Shown: piece after piece, positions 46,139 through 64,000 of the stretch
How the letters are laid out: each line of letters begins with the position of its first letter
Position numbering within the stretch: position 1 is the stretch's first letter
Origin: Lepidurus packardi
Lineage: Eukaryota; Arthropoda; Branchiopoda; Notostraca; Triopsidae
DNA: 64,000 nt
Assembly (NCBI GenBank): GCA_023053545.1
Contig: JAKZAN010000006.1
Coordinates: 3,539,001-3,603,000, forward strand
Direction: 5' to 3'
Translations under genes and position numbers: made by a program
Notes under the pieces: generated by a model
What the model was told of the DNA's origin: nothing
The model's input: the letters and a program-made list of their open reading frames with translations, nothing else
Databases searched by the model: none

Positions 46139-47546
46139 ATGAAGCTCCAGTTTCTAATGTGTTTAGTTCTGGTTTGTTTGGTAGCCACGACATTAGGAGC
46201 GGAGAGTAAGAAGGTATAAAAACAAATCCCTACAATTATTGATTGTTCATTATACATGGCGATTTTTTTCACTTCCTATGTTTCGTCACTTGATTAGCGT
46301 AAAGTTAAGAAGCCCTCCAAAGTTGTGAAGCCTAAAGCTGATGTTGTAAGTGAACTGTTGGCAGAAGACGTAGCAGCTGAAGCAAAGATTGAAGCATTGG
46401 AAAATAGTCCTCTTGCCGCTGGTATTTATTTTACATAAAAGTATTTAGCATTTCCTAGGAAGTAACGACTACTTATCCATGTTCACTGCGAAGAACTCTG
46501 CTCGAAAGTGCGTTGTGGAGCCGGAAAGGAGTGCCGAGTAAATTCGAACGGGGTAGCAGCATGTCAGTGCGTCGAGTCGTGCCAGGAAGAATCCGATCCT
46601 CGTCGCATGGTAAAATCAGTCGTTTTTCATGTGAGGAAAGGTAAGATATACGACAATTGCGATATTATTACAGGTTTGCAGCAACCATAACGAGACCTGG
46701 AACTCGGATTGCGAATTGCATCGCAAGCGTTGTAATTGCGTGAGCGGTTCTGAAGAATGCACCAACGAGAAATATAAGCATGTCCACATTGAATATTACG
46801 GGGAATGCAGAGAGTTGTCCGTAAGTCTCTTGTTTTCACGTCTTATTTTGGTTTCATTGCTGTCCACTTTACAAATTATATATGTTGTTACTCACACCTG
46901 TATCCACTTATCAAGCGTATCCATATACGGTTTATTTTTTGTCGGTACCATTTAGCAAAGAGATAAATAAGCGATATATTAATTTTTGGGGACTTAACTA
47001 GGAATGCACACCCGAAGAAATGGCTGATTTCCCCCGTCGCACGCGTGATTGGCTTTTCAACGTTATGCGCGATATGGCTGACCGAAGTGAATTGAACTCG
47101 TATTATTTAAAAATGGAACGCGATGCCGAAAAAGACATTAGTCGCAAATGGTCCAATGCTGCTATCTGGAAATTCTGCGAGTTGGATGCGTCTCATGATA
47201 GGTCTCATAATTGCCTTAACTTGATCTGCTAGCCCTGTATGATCTTTACACTGATACGATGGTTAATCACACAGGAAAGTATCCCGCCATGAACTCTTCC
47301 CTATTCGTGCTCCGTTGATTGCTTTAGAACACTGCATTGCTCCATTCCTGAATTCATGCGATGTTGATGACGACCATTTTATTTCCTTGCAAGAGTGGGG
47401 AACTTGTCTTCAGCTAGACGAGGTAAAAAACAAACAAGCACTAATTAGTCCTGTTATGTAGGCTTTATGCTTCTTTCTTTTCTCGGCAGAACGAACTGGA
47501 AAACAAGTGCGAGGATATTCGCGGTGATGCCGATAATGACGTCTAA
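46139..47546 (+). CDS. SPARC: SPARC (osteonectin/BM-40)
   Basis: Secreted calcium- and collagen-binding glycoprotein of basement membranes. Seven exons: 46139-46213, 46298-46421, 46494-46609, 46674-46820, 47002-47201, 47275-47422, 47490-47546; 288 residues. Signal peptide MKLQFLMCLVLVCLVATTLG; a short acidic/Lys region; follistatin-like domain (CSKVRCGAGKECRV, CQCVESC, then a Kazal-like part CELHRKRCNC and YYGECREL); and the extracellular calcium-binding domain with two E-F hands. The first loop is DASHDRKVSRHE and the second, disulfide-bridged, is DVDDDHFISLQE. The N-terminal acidic domain is shorter than in vertebrates, as in other invertebrates. The C-terminus is a short acidic tail after the last Cys. 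Confidence 0.96.
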
Positions 47547-49424
47547 AATTTGGAACCAATACCGCTGCTTTAATCTGTATTTCCTCTACTACTTTTTTAT
47601 TACGTCGAGCTAAATTGAACATAATCCAGTATCAGTCTTGGGCCCTATGGAGTGCAAAGCTTCGCGAAGTGCTAATTTGGGAAAGCATCCTTATTTTATG
47701 TGCGGATAAAGAAACGGTAGCTTCGAGGCTTCAAGAATTTTTTAATTAGGCCTTTAGTACGAAATGTGTGCCTTGTTTTCATATGTAATTTTCCTTTGAT
47801 ATATTCGTTCTGCTATGTTAGATTTGATCGACTTATGAAACAGGTCAGATTCATTGATTGCTTGGTGTTTCTCGGGAGAACTCGAGTTTCTAAAAAACCC
47901 GCGACTGCGTACAGCACTGCCATAAAACTAATATTCTATATGTTCCTTGATGAACCCGCAGAATAGAACGTTCGAGAAATTACTAATCAGTTTTTGCATA
48001 TTTACTTAGGGGTAACTGTCCAAAACGCTAAAAAAAAACTGTTCGTACAGGTTGCGGGTTTATCCTGGGTAACATACGTAGCGACGTTCAATATTTCGAT
48101 GAAGGCAAAGGTGTGTGTTTGAACATCCTGTTGTCCTCCCTCCCTCTAGCTTTAGGGCATTGAAAAGAATTTGCATTTCGGGCAGCTGTGTCGACGTGGG
48201 AAGGGAGAGCCCCTTTCTCGGCCGTTGGGCTTTTGCCCGACGTGAACCGGTGCGGTTCCATTGATATAGTCGCACGTTACAAGGAATTCCCGCCACGTTG
48301 TTTTGGTCTAGTCCTGCTGCGTCATGTGCCGCACGGCGTCGCTAAAATCGCTAGTAAATGGATCGCAGCCATTTTGTGTCGTAGTTGCTTTGTTATGGCC
48401 CTCAGCTGTGTAAAGTTGCGCCTAGTTTTCTTAAGTGTTACCTGTGGAATTAACCAGAGTAAGTTTAAACTGGAGTTTAATTCGATAGGTCAGGTTCAAG
48501 TTTTGTGTCGAATAGTGCCTAGCAGGTGTGAGAAATGTGCAATGCAGCATTGAAGAGGTGGCTTTTAGTCATGACTTTTCTCTCATAGGTTTGCATGTAA
48601 TTTTATCAGGATTTATCGCTTGCTTTTACTTAAACAGACCCTTGCAGAATTTAAGGTATACAGTGTAAGGTGTTCGGCTTTAAATTGAGACTAGTTGTTG
48701 CATTTCAAAGGTGTCGTGACGTGTGGAACAACTACGTTAAGCTGTGCTAAACATGGCGGTCCGTCGGCTTTCTTCCCATCCGGAGCTGCTTTATGGGAGT
48801 GTTCCAAAATCTTTCTAAAAGCGTTGAAAAACAAAGCAAGTGTAGTGCAGACATTTAAGAGTTCTGAGCTGGTCACGAAAGCATTTTTGTGTCGGAAAGG
48901 CGTAATTTGCGGCAACTAGGGACAGTTTTGTGTCAGTAAGAAACTTTTTGGCAAGCTGCATAGGAAGAGCAGGTGAGGACCGTCGGATCATGAGAAGACA
49001 AACCCGAATTGAAGCTAGACGGAAAGCCTAGAATCCGCCAGCTACACAGCGAAAAGACAGGTCGGGCGCGTGCCGAGGTTTCTAAAAGCTTGCAAAACCT
49101 CCCTGCCTCTTCGCAGCCAAACCCCATTATTGACCCCGTTCTTTCTGGCTTGTTCAGGGAACTCTGACAGACATTCGCCCGGACGTAAATCCTTCTTCGG
49201 TCAATAGATTTTGCTTCAGCCGCTATTTAGCATGGAGGGCTCATTAGTTTTATCATCTAGCGGGTTTCGCGGCACCCAGCTTGGGCGGTCGCGTTAGGCA
49301 GCCTAGCTAGAAGTGACGTTGTATAAGAATGAATAGTGTTACTGTGACTAATGATAATCTCCTTGCAGGTAATCAAACCTAAAGGGCTGTTCTAATCTAA
49401 CGTTTGTGGGACGAATTTGCAACC
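47547..49424. other. Intergenic region and probable leader of KAT6
   Basis: No coding feature supported. The part from about 48190 onwards has higher CG content and likely includes the untranslated first exon(s) of KAT6; a splice-acceptor-like TTGCAG at 49364-49369 lies just before the coding start. Confidence 0.45.
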
Positions 49425-56467
<7,043 letters not shown>

Positions 56468-57070
56468 AATTGTTTTACGCGAGAGAATAATATCCGTCCC
56501 TAACAAAGTTTCGTAGCGTGCTTTCACGCATGCGCAGGTGAATAATTTGTACGAATTATAGCGTCGCTTAATTACTGAAACACGGTAGTGTGAAGGGTGG
56601 TTTAAGCACGCTAAACAACAATGTTGATGGCTTGTATTTTAATTGATTGAAGTTATTATCGGGCTGATGCTTACAGTTACTTGCACTTCTGTTGGGAATT
56701 ATTTGCAGGATGCTGTACATAGTGTGTAAATCCAAGCCTTTTCCTCATTTTTTTGTAAAGCCCGGTTGCGTTTTCATAAGGTTGCTGTTGTACTACTACA
56801 AGGACGAAATATGTTAAAGAACGTTGTCATAGTTTTGTTTCAACTTGTTTTACTTTTACAAATTCTATTTCACTATTTTTTCGTACAAGGAAACCATGAA
56901 ACCCAAGTTAAATAGCGTACAATGACAGAGGATAGTAAACTCAAGAAATATGGTCCCAGCTGATATCGCAGACAGGTTAAATCCAAAAGAGTGGATGTAA
57001 TAAGAAGTAATTATATGTTCTTGCCGCAAATGGCAAGAGTATAACTTTGAAGGTTTTCTAGAAGGGTCAT
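56468..57070. other. 3' flanks of KAT6 and CDK1 (convergent)
   Basis: Untranslated ends of two converging genes; no separate feature seen. Confidence 0.5.
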
Positions 57071-58245
<1,175 letters not shown>

Positions 58246-58810
58246 TTTTGAAGCGATAACAATGGAACCAGTTGCTTAATGCACCCAACTAATGAAATGA
58301 AAGTTAAACGGGCAGGCAGCAATATCTAAGTCTACGATAGGGAAGAGATTATGTAGCAACTAATATTAATAACTAATCAACGTTCCTTACCTCAAATTCG
58401 AAGTATCTTCCTTATTTTCCACTACAAAAACCGTTCCTTTATCCCACAATTTTAGCGCGCGTTGCGTGCTGATGTGAATGACGGTTCGCGAGTTTAAGCC
58501 GTAAGCCAGCTGAGGCGCGCCTGTTTGTCATTTTGAAATCAACCAATAAAATTACTCGTGCATCCGACTTCTAGCGGCACAAAGCCTGACTAAAGAAAGC
58601 AACAATGCACGTGGTACATCCCCGGTGAAACGAGGAAAATAAACGTTGCAAAGGTTTAAAAAAATTGGGCATTAAAGACGTTATTCGCCTGAAGGGTACG
58701 TCAACCATCTTATAAAACATTTATTTTTTTTTCTTCGGATAAATTATAGCTTATGTTTATCTTGTTCGAATATTCAGTTGCTAGCTGGATTTAAATGATA
58801 AACAGCAATC
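58246..58810. promoter_or_regulatory. Shared divergent promoter region of CDK1 and SLC15 genes
   Basis: A 565-base spacer between opposed starts. It contains a CCAAT box (58543-58547), a TTTGAA sequence like the cell-cycle homology region (58532-58537) and an E2F-like TTTAGCGCGC (58451-58460). These element types are known from animal CDK1 promoters; that they act here is an inference. The GC-richer part lies at 58450-58520. Confidence 0.45.
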
Positions 58811-61132
58811 ATGTCGGAGATCACGAACGAATCGGAGCCTTTGTTACGAGGTCAAATAAACAGTACTACCTATTTGTATGTTCCATGGGACCCGAGAAGA
58901 GCAAAAATAGCTGGAACAATCATACTTTTTTCTGTGATGCTTGAACGCCTCGCGTATTACGCCCTAGTCATGAACCTCTTCCTTTATTTAAACAAAGGGC
59001 AGACTGAAGTAAATGCACAATGAAGATATCAATTCACTGTTACTTATTTTACTTACTAGCATAGGTCCAGTCCTGGAATGAAATGCAAGCTATGACTGCC
59101 GTTTTTGTTTTGCATGGAATTGCTTATATTTCTGCCCCACTGGGTGGCTGGCTATCCGATTCGTATCTGGGAAGATTTAAAGCCATAATCTTGGGATATC
59201 TCCTATACATAACAGGCTATATATTACTTACTATTCTTTCCGCTAATGCATTAGTCAACCTGGGCTGCGACTTGAAGTCTCATGGTAGTAATGAAACAAT
59301 CCCAGTGCCTAAAACTCGCAACCACTTGCCGAACAGATTTATCATGGGACTGACATTCCTTGAAGCCTCTGCGAACTCCGGTGGCTTAGCTTCACCGCCT
59401 TGTAAAACGCATGTTTATATCATTTTGACGGTTATTGGACTGGCGGTTGGTATCGTCCGCTCGAATATTCCAGCCTTCGGTGCTGAGCAAGTAAAACCCC
59501 GTGACCTTCCATTGTAAAGCCTTTCATCTTAAATAATTTTTTTTAAAGGTCCGTGACGGTGGAAAAACCACTACCCGAAGATTTTTTACGTGGTATTATT
59601 GGTGTGTGAATATTGGTAGCGTCGTCGGAGTTGGCGTTCTTTCTTTCGTCGCGCAAGATTTTACATCCGGCTTCACGTTTGCCTATGGTACTGCCACATT
59701 GGCGCTTTTCTCCGCAATGCTGGCGTTCTCTGCTGGTCGCAAGTTCTACATTATTCATCGACCGCAAGGTTCTCTCCTAACAGACCTTATCTGTATTACT
59801 TTTGAAGGAGCTATGAGAAAGTTTAAGAAAGTCGAGAGCTTACAATGGTAAAATCCATATTTTCTGCCTTTTTCCGTATTATGAAGTTGTTCTTGTCTTC
59901 AGTTCTCCACTTATACGTCGAAGGTCTTTCATACGAACTCCTTCACCTACGTGTTTAGATTACGCTAAAACACAATTCGGCGGCTGTTACCATGAAACAA
60001 CCGTAGAAGATATTCGGAAATTCGTAATGACCGTCCTCTTCTTTGCCGTGCTCTTGCCGTATTGGTTGGTGTATTTTCAGATGTCGACCAGCTTCCAAGC
60101 CCAGGGCTTTCATATGCGTATTTTTTACGGAAAAGACGAAAAAGCCTTCAGTGTAAATTACTAATACTTGATGAAAGCTAAACCGTGTTAGCATATGTTC
60201 TTAAAAAATAGGTTCCCGCCGCCTGGTTGACTTTATTCGACCAAGCCTTTGTATTAGTTTTGGTACCTTTGCTAAATGGCCTGGTCTATCCTTACTTGGA
60301 CAAGAAACGGCTGTCCCCTTCCAATCTAGAAAGAATGAGTATGCAAGTTTAATACTTTGTTGTCGGAAAATACGGGTACATATTTTGTTCTGCAGTGTTT
60401 GGGATGCTGTTTAGTGTGCTTGCATCCGCTTTTGCTGGCATACTTGAACACTTTAGGCTGAAGACATGGCATGAAGGGTAATCCATCTATGTCTTGAAAT
60501 TTTTATTATTTGACCCTTCCTTTCTAGGTTCCGGTTAAATCAAAATATCAGCGGTACAACGTATGACGCTTCTGATTTTGCCATCTGGTGGCAAATTCCT
60601 CAGTATTGTATGGTTGGCGCAGCAGAAATATTTGCAGGAGTGGCTGGTAATAAGTAGCTTATGAACCCTGTTCACACTAATTTACTTTATAAAAGCCGAC
60701 TTCAATTATATTGCTACGTTAGGTTTGGAGTTCGCTTACTCCTCATCCCCAAAAACCTTCCAAGGCCTCATCATGGGCCTCTATTCTGCAATGGAAGGCA
60801 TCGGGTCTTTCCTAGGCGTTTCGCTTGTTGCTTTAACGAATGCATGGAAGCTGAATTGGATTCGCGAGGACGATGAATTCAACGAGGGGCGTTTAGATCT
60901 ATTCTATTATACGTTAAGTATTATTCAGACAGCTACTTTGCTTGTTTTCATATGCGTGTCATTTCTCCGTACCCAAACGCTTGAACAAGATCCTGATGGT
61001 GATCGAAACTTAGAAGGTAGCATAGCCGTAAGTGTCGGTAGTTTAGACATACCTGCAAATTTAATTAGCAGTCACGGTGGCAGACCCAGTTTAGGTGTTC
61101 GCCGAGGACTTGATACGCATAATAGTGTCTAG
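58811..61132 (+). CDS. SLC15-type proton-coupled peptide/histidine transporter
   Basis: Multi-pass POT/PTR2-family transporter, closest in pattern to the lysosomal SLC15A3/SLC15A4 group. Eight exons: 58811-59008, 59065-59490, 59549-59847, 59903-60152, 60212-60338, 60396-60477, 60528-60646, 60723-61132; 636 residues. An acidic N-terminal ESEPLL sequence is a dileucine-type endolysosomal sorting signal. Seen in order: the TM1 LERLAYY motif, GGWLSDSYLGRFKAII, a TRRFFTWYYWCVNIGS stretch (family PTR2 signature FFNWFY-like), WLTLFDQAFVLVLVPLL, and the late IPQYCMVGAAEIFAG and FEYAYSSSP-like LEFAYSSSPKTFQG segments. The proton-coupling ExxER motif of TM1 has Val in place of the first Glu (VMLER). 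The C-terminus is a hydrophilic Ser/Gly tail. Confidence 0.88.
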
Positions 61133-61304
61133 TGTGTTGTGTATTTTGCTTATACGTATACAGATTGTGGGGAAAAAGTCAGTACACCGATAAACTAGTA
61201 AAAGCTAAAGTTTTTTGATAATGTTACCTTTTGGGGAAATGTCAAGTTACTCCCGGAAATAGGTCTGTGATGGTTTCGTTGCAAGTTGCGTTTGGTTATT
61301 GTCT

Positions 61305-62798
61305 TTAAAAAATCAATGTTGTTCTCTGTTTAGTCAGATTTTTCGTTGCCTTTTTGGTAGTTTTTTTGCTTGGCTTTTTTGTAGGTTTTCTGGTGGGCTT
61401 TTTGTTGGGCTTTTTGGTAGGTTTTTTGTTGGGCTTTTTGGTAGGTTTTTTGGTGGGTTTTTTGGTTGGTTTCATGGTCGGTGTCGAAGGCTTAGTACTT
61501 GGAACGGAAGGTGTACCAGGCGTGGTACTTGGTGGCGATGGACTCGTAGCAGGTGGGGGGCTCATAGTAACCGGAGGACTAACGGTGGGTGGGGAACTAG
61601 TAGTTGGTGGTGGCGATGGCGGGGGACTAGTAGTTGGCGATGGAGGGGGGCTAGTAGTTGGTAATGGCGATGGCGGCAGACTGGTAGTAGGCGGTGGCGA
61701 TAGTGGGAGACTAGTGGTTGGCGGTGGCGGCGGCGGGGGACTACTAGTTGGCGGTGGGGATGGCGGGGGACTACTAGTTGGCGGTGGGGATGGCGGGGGA
61801 CTCATAGTAGGTGGGGGACTTGTAGGAGGCGGGGGACTCATAGTACGTGGGGGACTTGTAGGAGGCGGGGGACTCATAGTAGGTGGGGGACTTGTGGGAG
61901 GCGGGGGACTCATTGTAGGCGGGGGACTTGTAGGAGGCGGGGGACTCATAGTAGGTGGGGGACTTGTGGGAGGCGGGGGACTCATAGTAGGTGGGGGACT
62001 TGTGGGAGGCGGGAGACTCATAGTAGGTGGGGGACTTGTAGGAGGCGGGGTAGTCATAGTAGTTGGGAGACTTGTAGGAGGCGGGAGACTACTCGACGAA
62101 GCGGCTGGAATAGTTGTACTAGGAACAGTTACGCTTAAGCCATTGGTTGTAGAGGCAGGGGTAGAAGTAAGGGTGATAGCAGAACTCGCAATGGTAGTAG
62201 GAGTGTTGGTTGTAGGAATTACAGTAGTCGAGCTAGCGGTGGAAATAAAGCTTGTAGTACTAGCTTGGTTAGTAGTGGAACTAACAGGACTAGTTGGATT
62301 TGTGGTGGCAAAACTCGTACTTGTGGTAGGATTAGCGATGGTAGAGCTTGCAATGGTAGGATCAGCTGTGGTGGAACTCAAAGTGGTAGGGTTGGTAGAA
62401 CTCAGAGTGGTAGAGCCATCGGTGACAGAAGAACTGCTAGTCGTAGAGACGGTGGTGGTGGAAGTCGAAGGGTTGGCTGTCGTCGAACTGGCAATAGTAG
62501 AGCCATCGGTGGTAGAAGTGGCTGCAGTTGTACTTTCTAACGAACTACTAGAAGCTGTCGTGGTTGTTATTTCTTCGCGATTCTGTGTTCCGAGTATACT
62601 AAGGTACCCTTTAACAACGGCAACGTCTATGCCGTTGTAGATTCGTGTTTCATTCTTCCTTCCTACGACTTTCGAATTGCATGCTACCAACTTAGAATAG
62701 GCGTATAAAGGTTAGTAAGTATTAATGTTTTTTTTTTATTTATGTCTAGCTTCACTTACCCAGGTAAACAGCATAAGTACCAGTACTGACAACTTCAT
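61305..62798 (-). CDS. Mucin-like secreted Thr/Ser-, Pro- and Lys-rich repeat protein
   Basis: Secreted low-complexity protein, not assignable to a named family. Two exons in coding order: 62760-62798 and 61305-62690; 474 residues. The 39-base first exon plus the start of exon 2 make a signal peptide (MKLSVLVLMLFTWLVAC). After about 40 ordinary residues come three zones: a Thr/Ser-rich mucin-like zone (about 54-214) with many O-glycosylation-type sites; a Pro-rich zone (215-412) built on a 12-residue unit close to SPPPPTSPPPTM, sliding into PPSPPPTTS units; and a basic C-terminus (413-474) of KPTKKP and KPNKKP repeats. No transmembrane segment is seen. The composition suggests an extracellular matrix, cuticle, glue or peritrophic-type protein. 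The plus-strand frame across it is an antisense shadow. Confidence 0.8.
61540..62090. repeat. Tandem 36-base coding repeats, G-rich on the plus strand
   Basis: The Pro zone of the mucin-like gene reads on the plus strand as repeated GGTGGGGGACTT and GGAGGCGGGGGACTCAT units. About six near-identical 36-base copies lie at 61800-62040, then looser units to 61540. Confidence 0.9.
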
Positions 62799-63014
62799 AA
62801 CTGCTCACTCTAAGCTGGCGTAAATAACCAACTGTTTATATAGTAGCCTACTCCGCTTGTATTTATACTAGCGATAGTATAATTACGACAAAACAAGACT
62901 TGACATACAAAATTCCAGTTTATTTCCTTCATGTCAGTTGTAGTATTCATACAAAAGAAAAGCAATACTAATTAACTCGCAGTACAATAACTTTCCGAAA
63001 GTCTTTCGTGTTAT

Positions 63015-64000
63015 TCACATTCCCATGGCCACCTTCATTGCATTCATTGCAGTAGGCGGATCCTTTCTATCACGCTGACAGTTTTGACGTACGCTCATTT
63101 CCCATACTAAGAGAAGCTGAGAAAGCGAATACCGGCTAGGCAGATACGTCATTCGACTCGACAAAGCACCGTTAATAGACTTCGCAAATTCCGAATCTAT
63201 AATGAAGTAAACTTTTACCCCTAACAGCAAGTTCAGCTTTATATTTACCTTGAGCTGTGTTTTTAAGTTTGGGATTCGGAGCCACGCGAGGGTAATCCTT
63301 TGACACTTCCACCGTTAAAGAGGGTACGCTCGGCAGCAGTGGGTCATTTAGCGTGCACAGGAGCGTCATACTCTCTGCACCAGGCGGTTGAAGTGGATCT
63401 TGTTTAACCTACATAAACGAAAAAATTACTTGGATTCCAAAAGGTATACTAAATGTCTTTACCTCAAAGCGCTGATCTAAATTAGCTGCTTCTTTTTTAA
63501 TCAAATCTATAGCTTGGAAATCTTCAACGTCGTCGGTTTTGCGCTTTTTGGGAGGCGAGAAAGGTAGTATATCGCAACTTAATAATGTTTCCATTACAGG
63601 GCCAAAAGTTCGTCTCAAGGTGTGATTTATAACTGGTGATTTGGCCTAAAACGAGTTAGTTTAGACTAATGTCAAAAGGTAGTTAAATTTACCTGTGAAG
63701 CAATAGTTTCTAGTAAAGAATGTAAAGGCGTTGCAGCAGTCTCGCGAGAAGCATTAACAGGAACAGCTAGGCTTGGAACCGAAGACTGCGAAGCTGGACC
63801 AACACTTGCAGGATCCTAAGAATTCGAAACATACGTTTTACTTAAGAATCATAAAATAGTGTATGTAACCATTAATACCTTTTTCAGATCCATTTTCTCC
63901 AAAACGACTTCACATTTAAGAAGCGTTTCCATTGGTACCTTTTTCGAAGGATTGGATAAAATTTCTAAAAGCTTTTTCATCTTGGCCAATTTTTCGGTAT
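63015..64000 (-). CDS. MED15: Mediator complex subunit 15, 5' partial
   Basis: C-terminal part of the Mediator tail subunit MED15. Exons in coding order: 63879-64000 (continuing beyond the window), 63693-63815, 63463-63645, 63249-63408, 63015-63196. Conserved blocks follow the human C-terminus: [15 protein letters not shown] then [31 protein letters not shown]; a PPKKRKTDD basic stretch; [31 protein letters not shown] and SKDYPRVAP; and a final [20 protein letters not shown] with the VRQNC stretch. The N-terminal KIX domain and Gln-rich part lie outside the window. The final residues after VRQNC (a charged tail ending GM) are not conserved. It ends 217 bases upstream of the mucin-like gene's start, on the same strand. 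Confidence 0.9.

Noticed and set aside
61354-62640. 428-residue plus-strand open frame of Gly/Val repeats
   Set aside because: It is the antisense reading of the mucin-like gene. The minus strand has the signal peptide, a matching first exon and a sensible composition.

Overview
This is eukaryotic nuclear DNA from a small-genome animal, most likely an arthropod. The genes have many short GT-AG introns (mostly 45 to 110 bases), TATA-type promoters and AATAAA signals. The set includes a spätzle-type Toll ligand, a pickpocket-like DEG/ENaC cluster, SPARC and BLOC-1 genes. Degenerate TTAGG-like tracts fit the arthropod telomere repeat but prove nothing. About 19 intact or partial genes lie in 64 kb, so gene density is high. 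The species cannot be named from the sequence; a compact-genome mite or crustacean would fit. All gene models were built by joining exons so that splice phase and protein homology agree.

Layout. 1-1047: 3' part of mitochondrial ribosomal protein L1 (+). 2636-5546: spätzle-like cystine-knot ligand (+). 5800-6531: single-exon orphan secreted protein (+). 7911-8924 and 10350-10920: two Gly-rich, cuticle-like secreted proteins (+). 11723-16960: CCAR1 (+), 19 exons. 17342-33690: six DEG/ENaC channel genes in tandem (+), with a decayed seventh copy at about 34022-34500. A MITE-like element lies between copies 2 and 3, and a dead Tigger/pogo relic between copies 4 and 5. 35172-35830: RYBP/YAF2 (+). 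36735-38517: cortactin (+). 38771-39697: UBE2K (-). 40922-42342: JmjC/cupin-8-like protein that has lost its metal ligands (+). 43609-44296: BLOC1S2 (+). 46139-47546: SPARC (+). 49425-56467: KAT6/MYST histone acetyltransferase (+). 57071-58245: CDK1 (-). 58811-61132: SLC15-type peptide/histidine transporter (+). 61305-62798: mucin-like Pro/Thr/Lys repeat protein (-). 63015-64000: C-terminal part of Mediator MED15 (-), running off the window.

How the genes relate. Most neighbours are unrelated housekeeping or chromatin genes (CCAR1, RYBP, KAT6, MED15 and CDK1 all act in nuclear regulation), packed with short spacers and with convergent or divergent pairs (cortactin/UBE2K, KAT6/CDK1, CDK1/SLC15, SLC15/mucin). 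The only functional cluster is the DEG/ENaC array, a lineage-specific tandem expansion of amiloride-sensitive-type cation channels. No clearly new system was found. The most unusual items are the structure of that array (a hairpin-filled intron, a 9-base micro-exon and a Cys in one selectivity filter), the metal-site-less cupin protein and the repeat-built secreted proteins.
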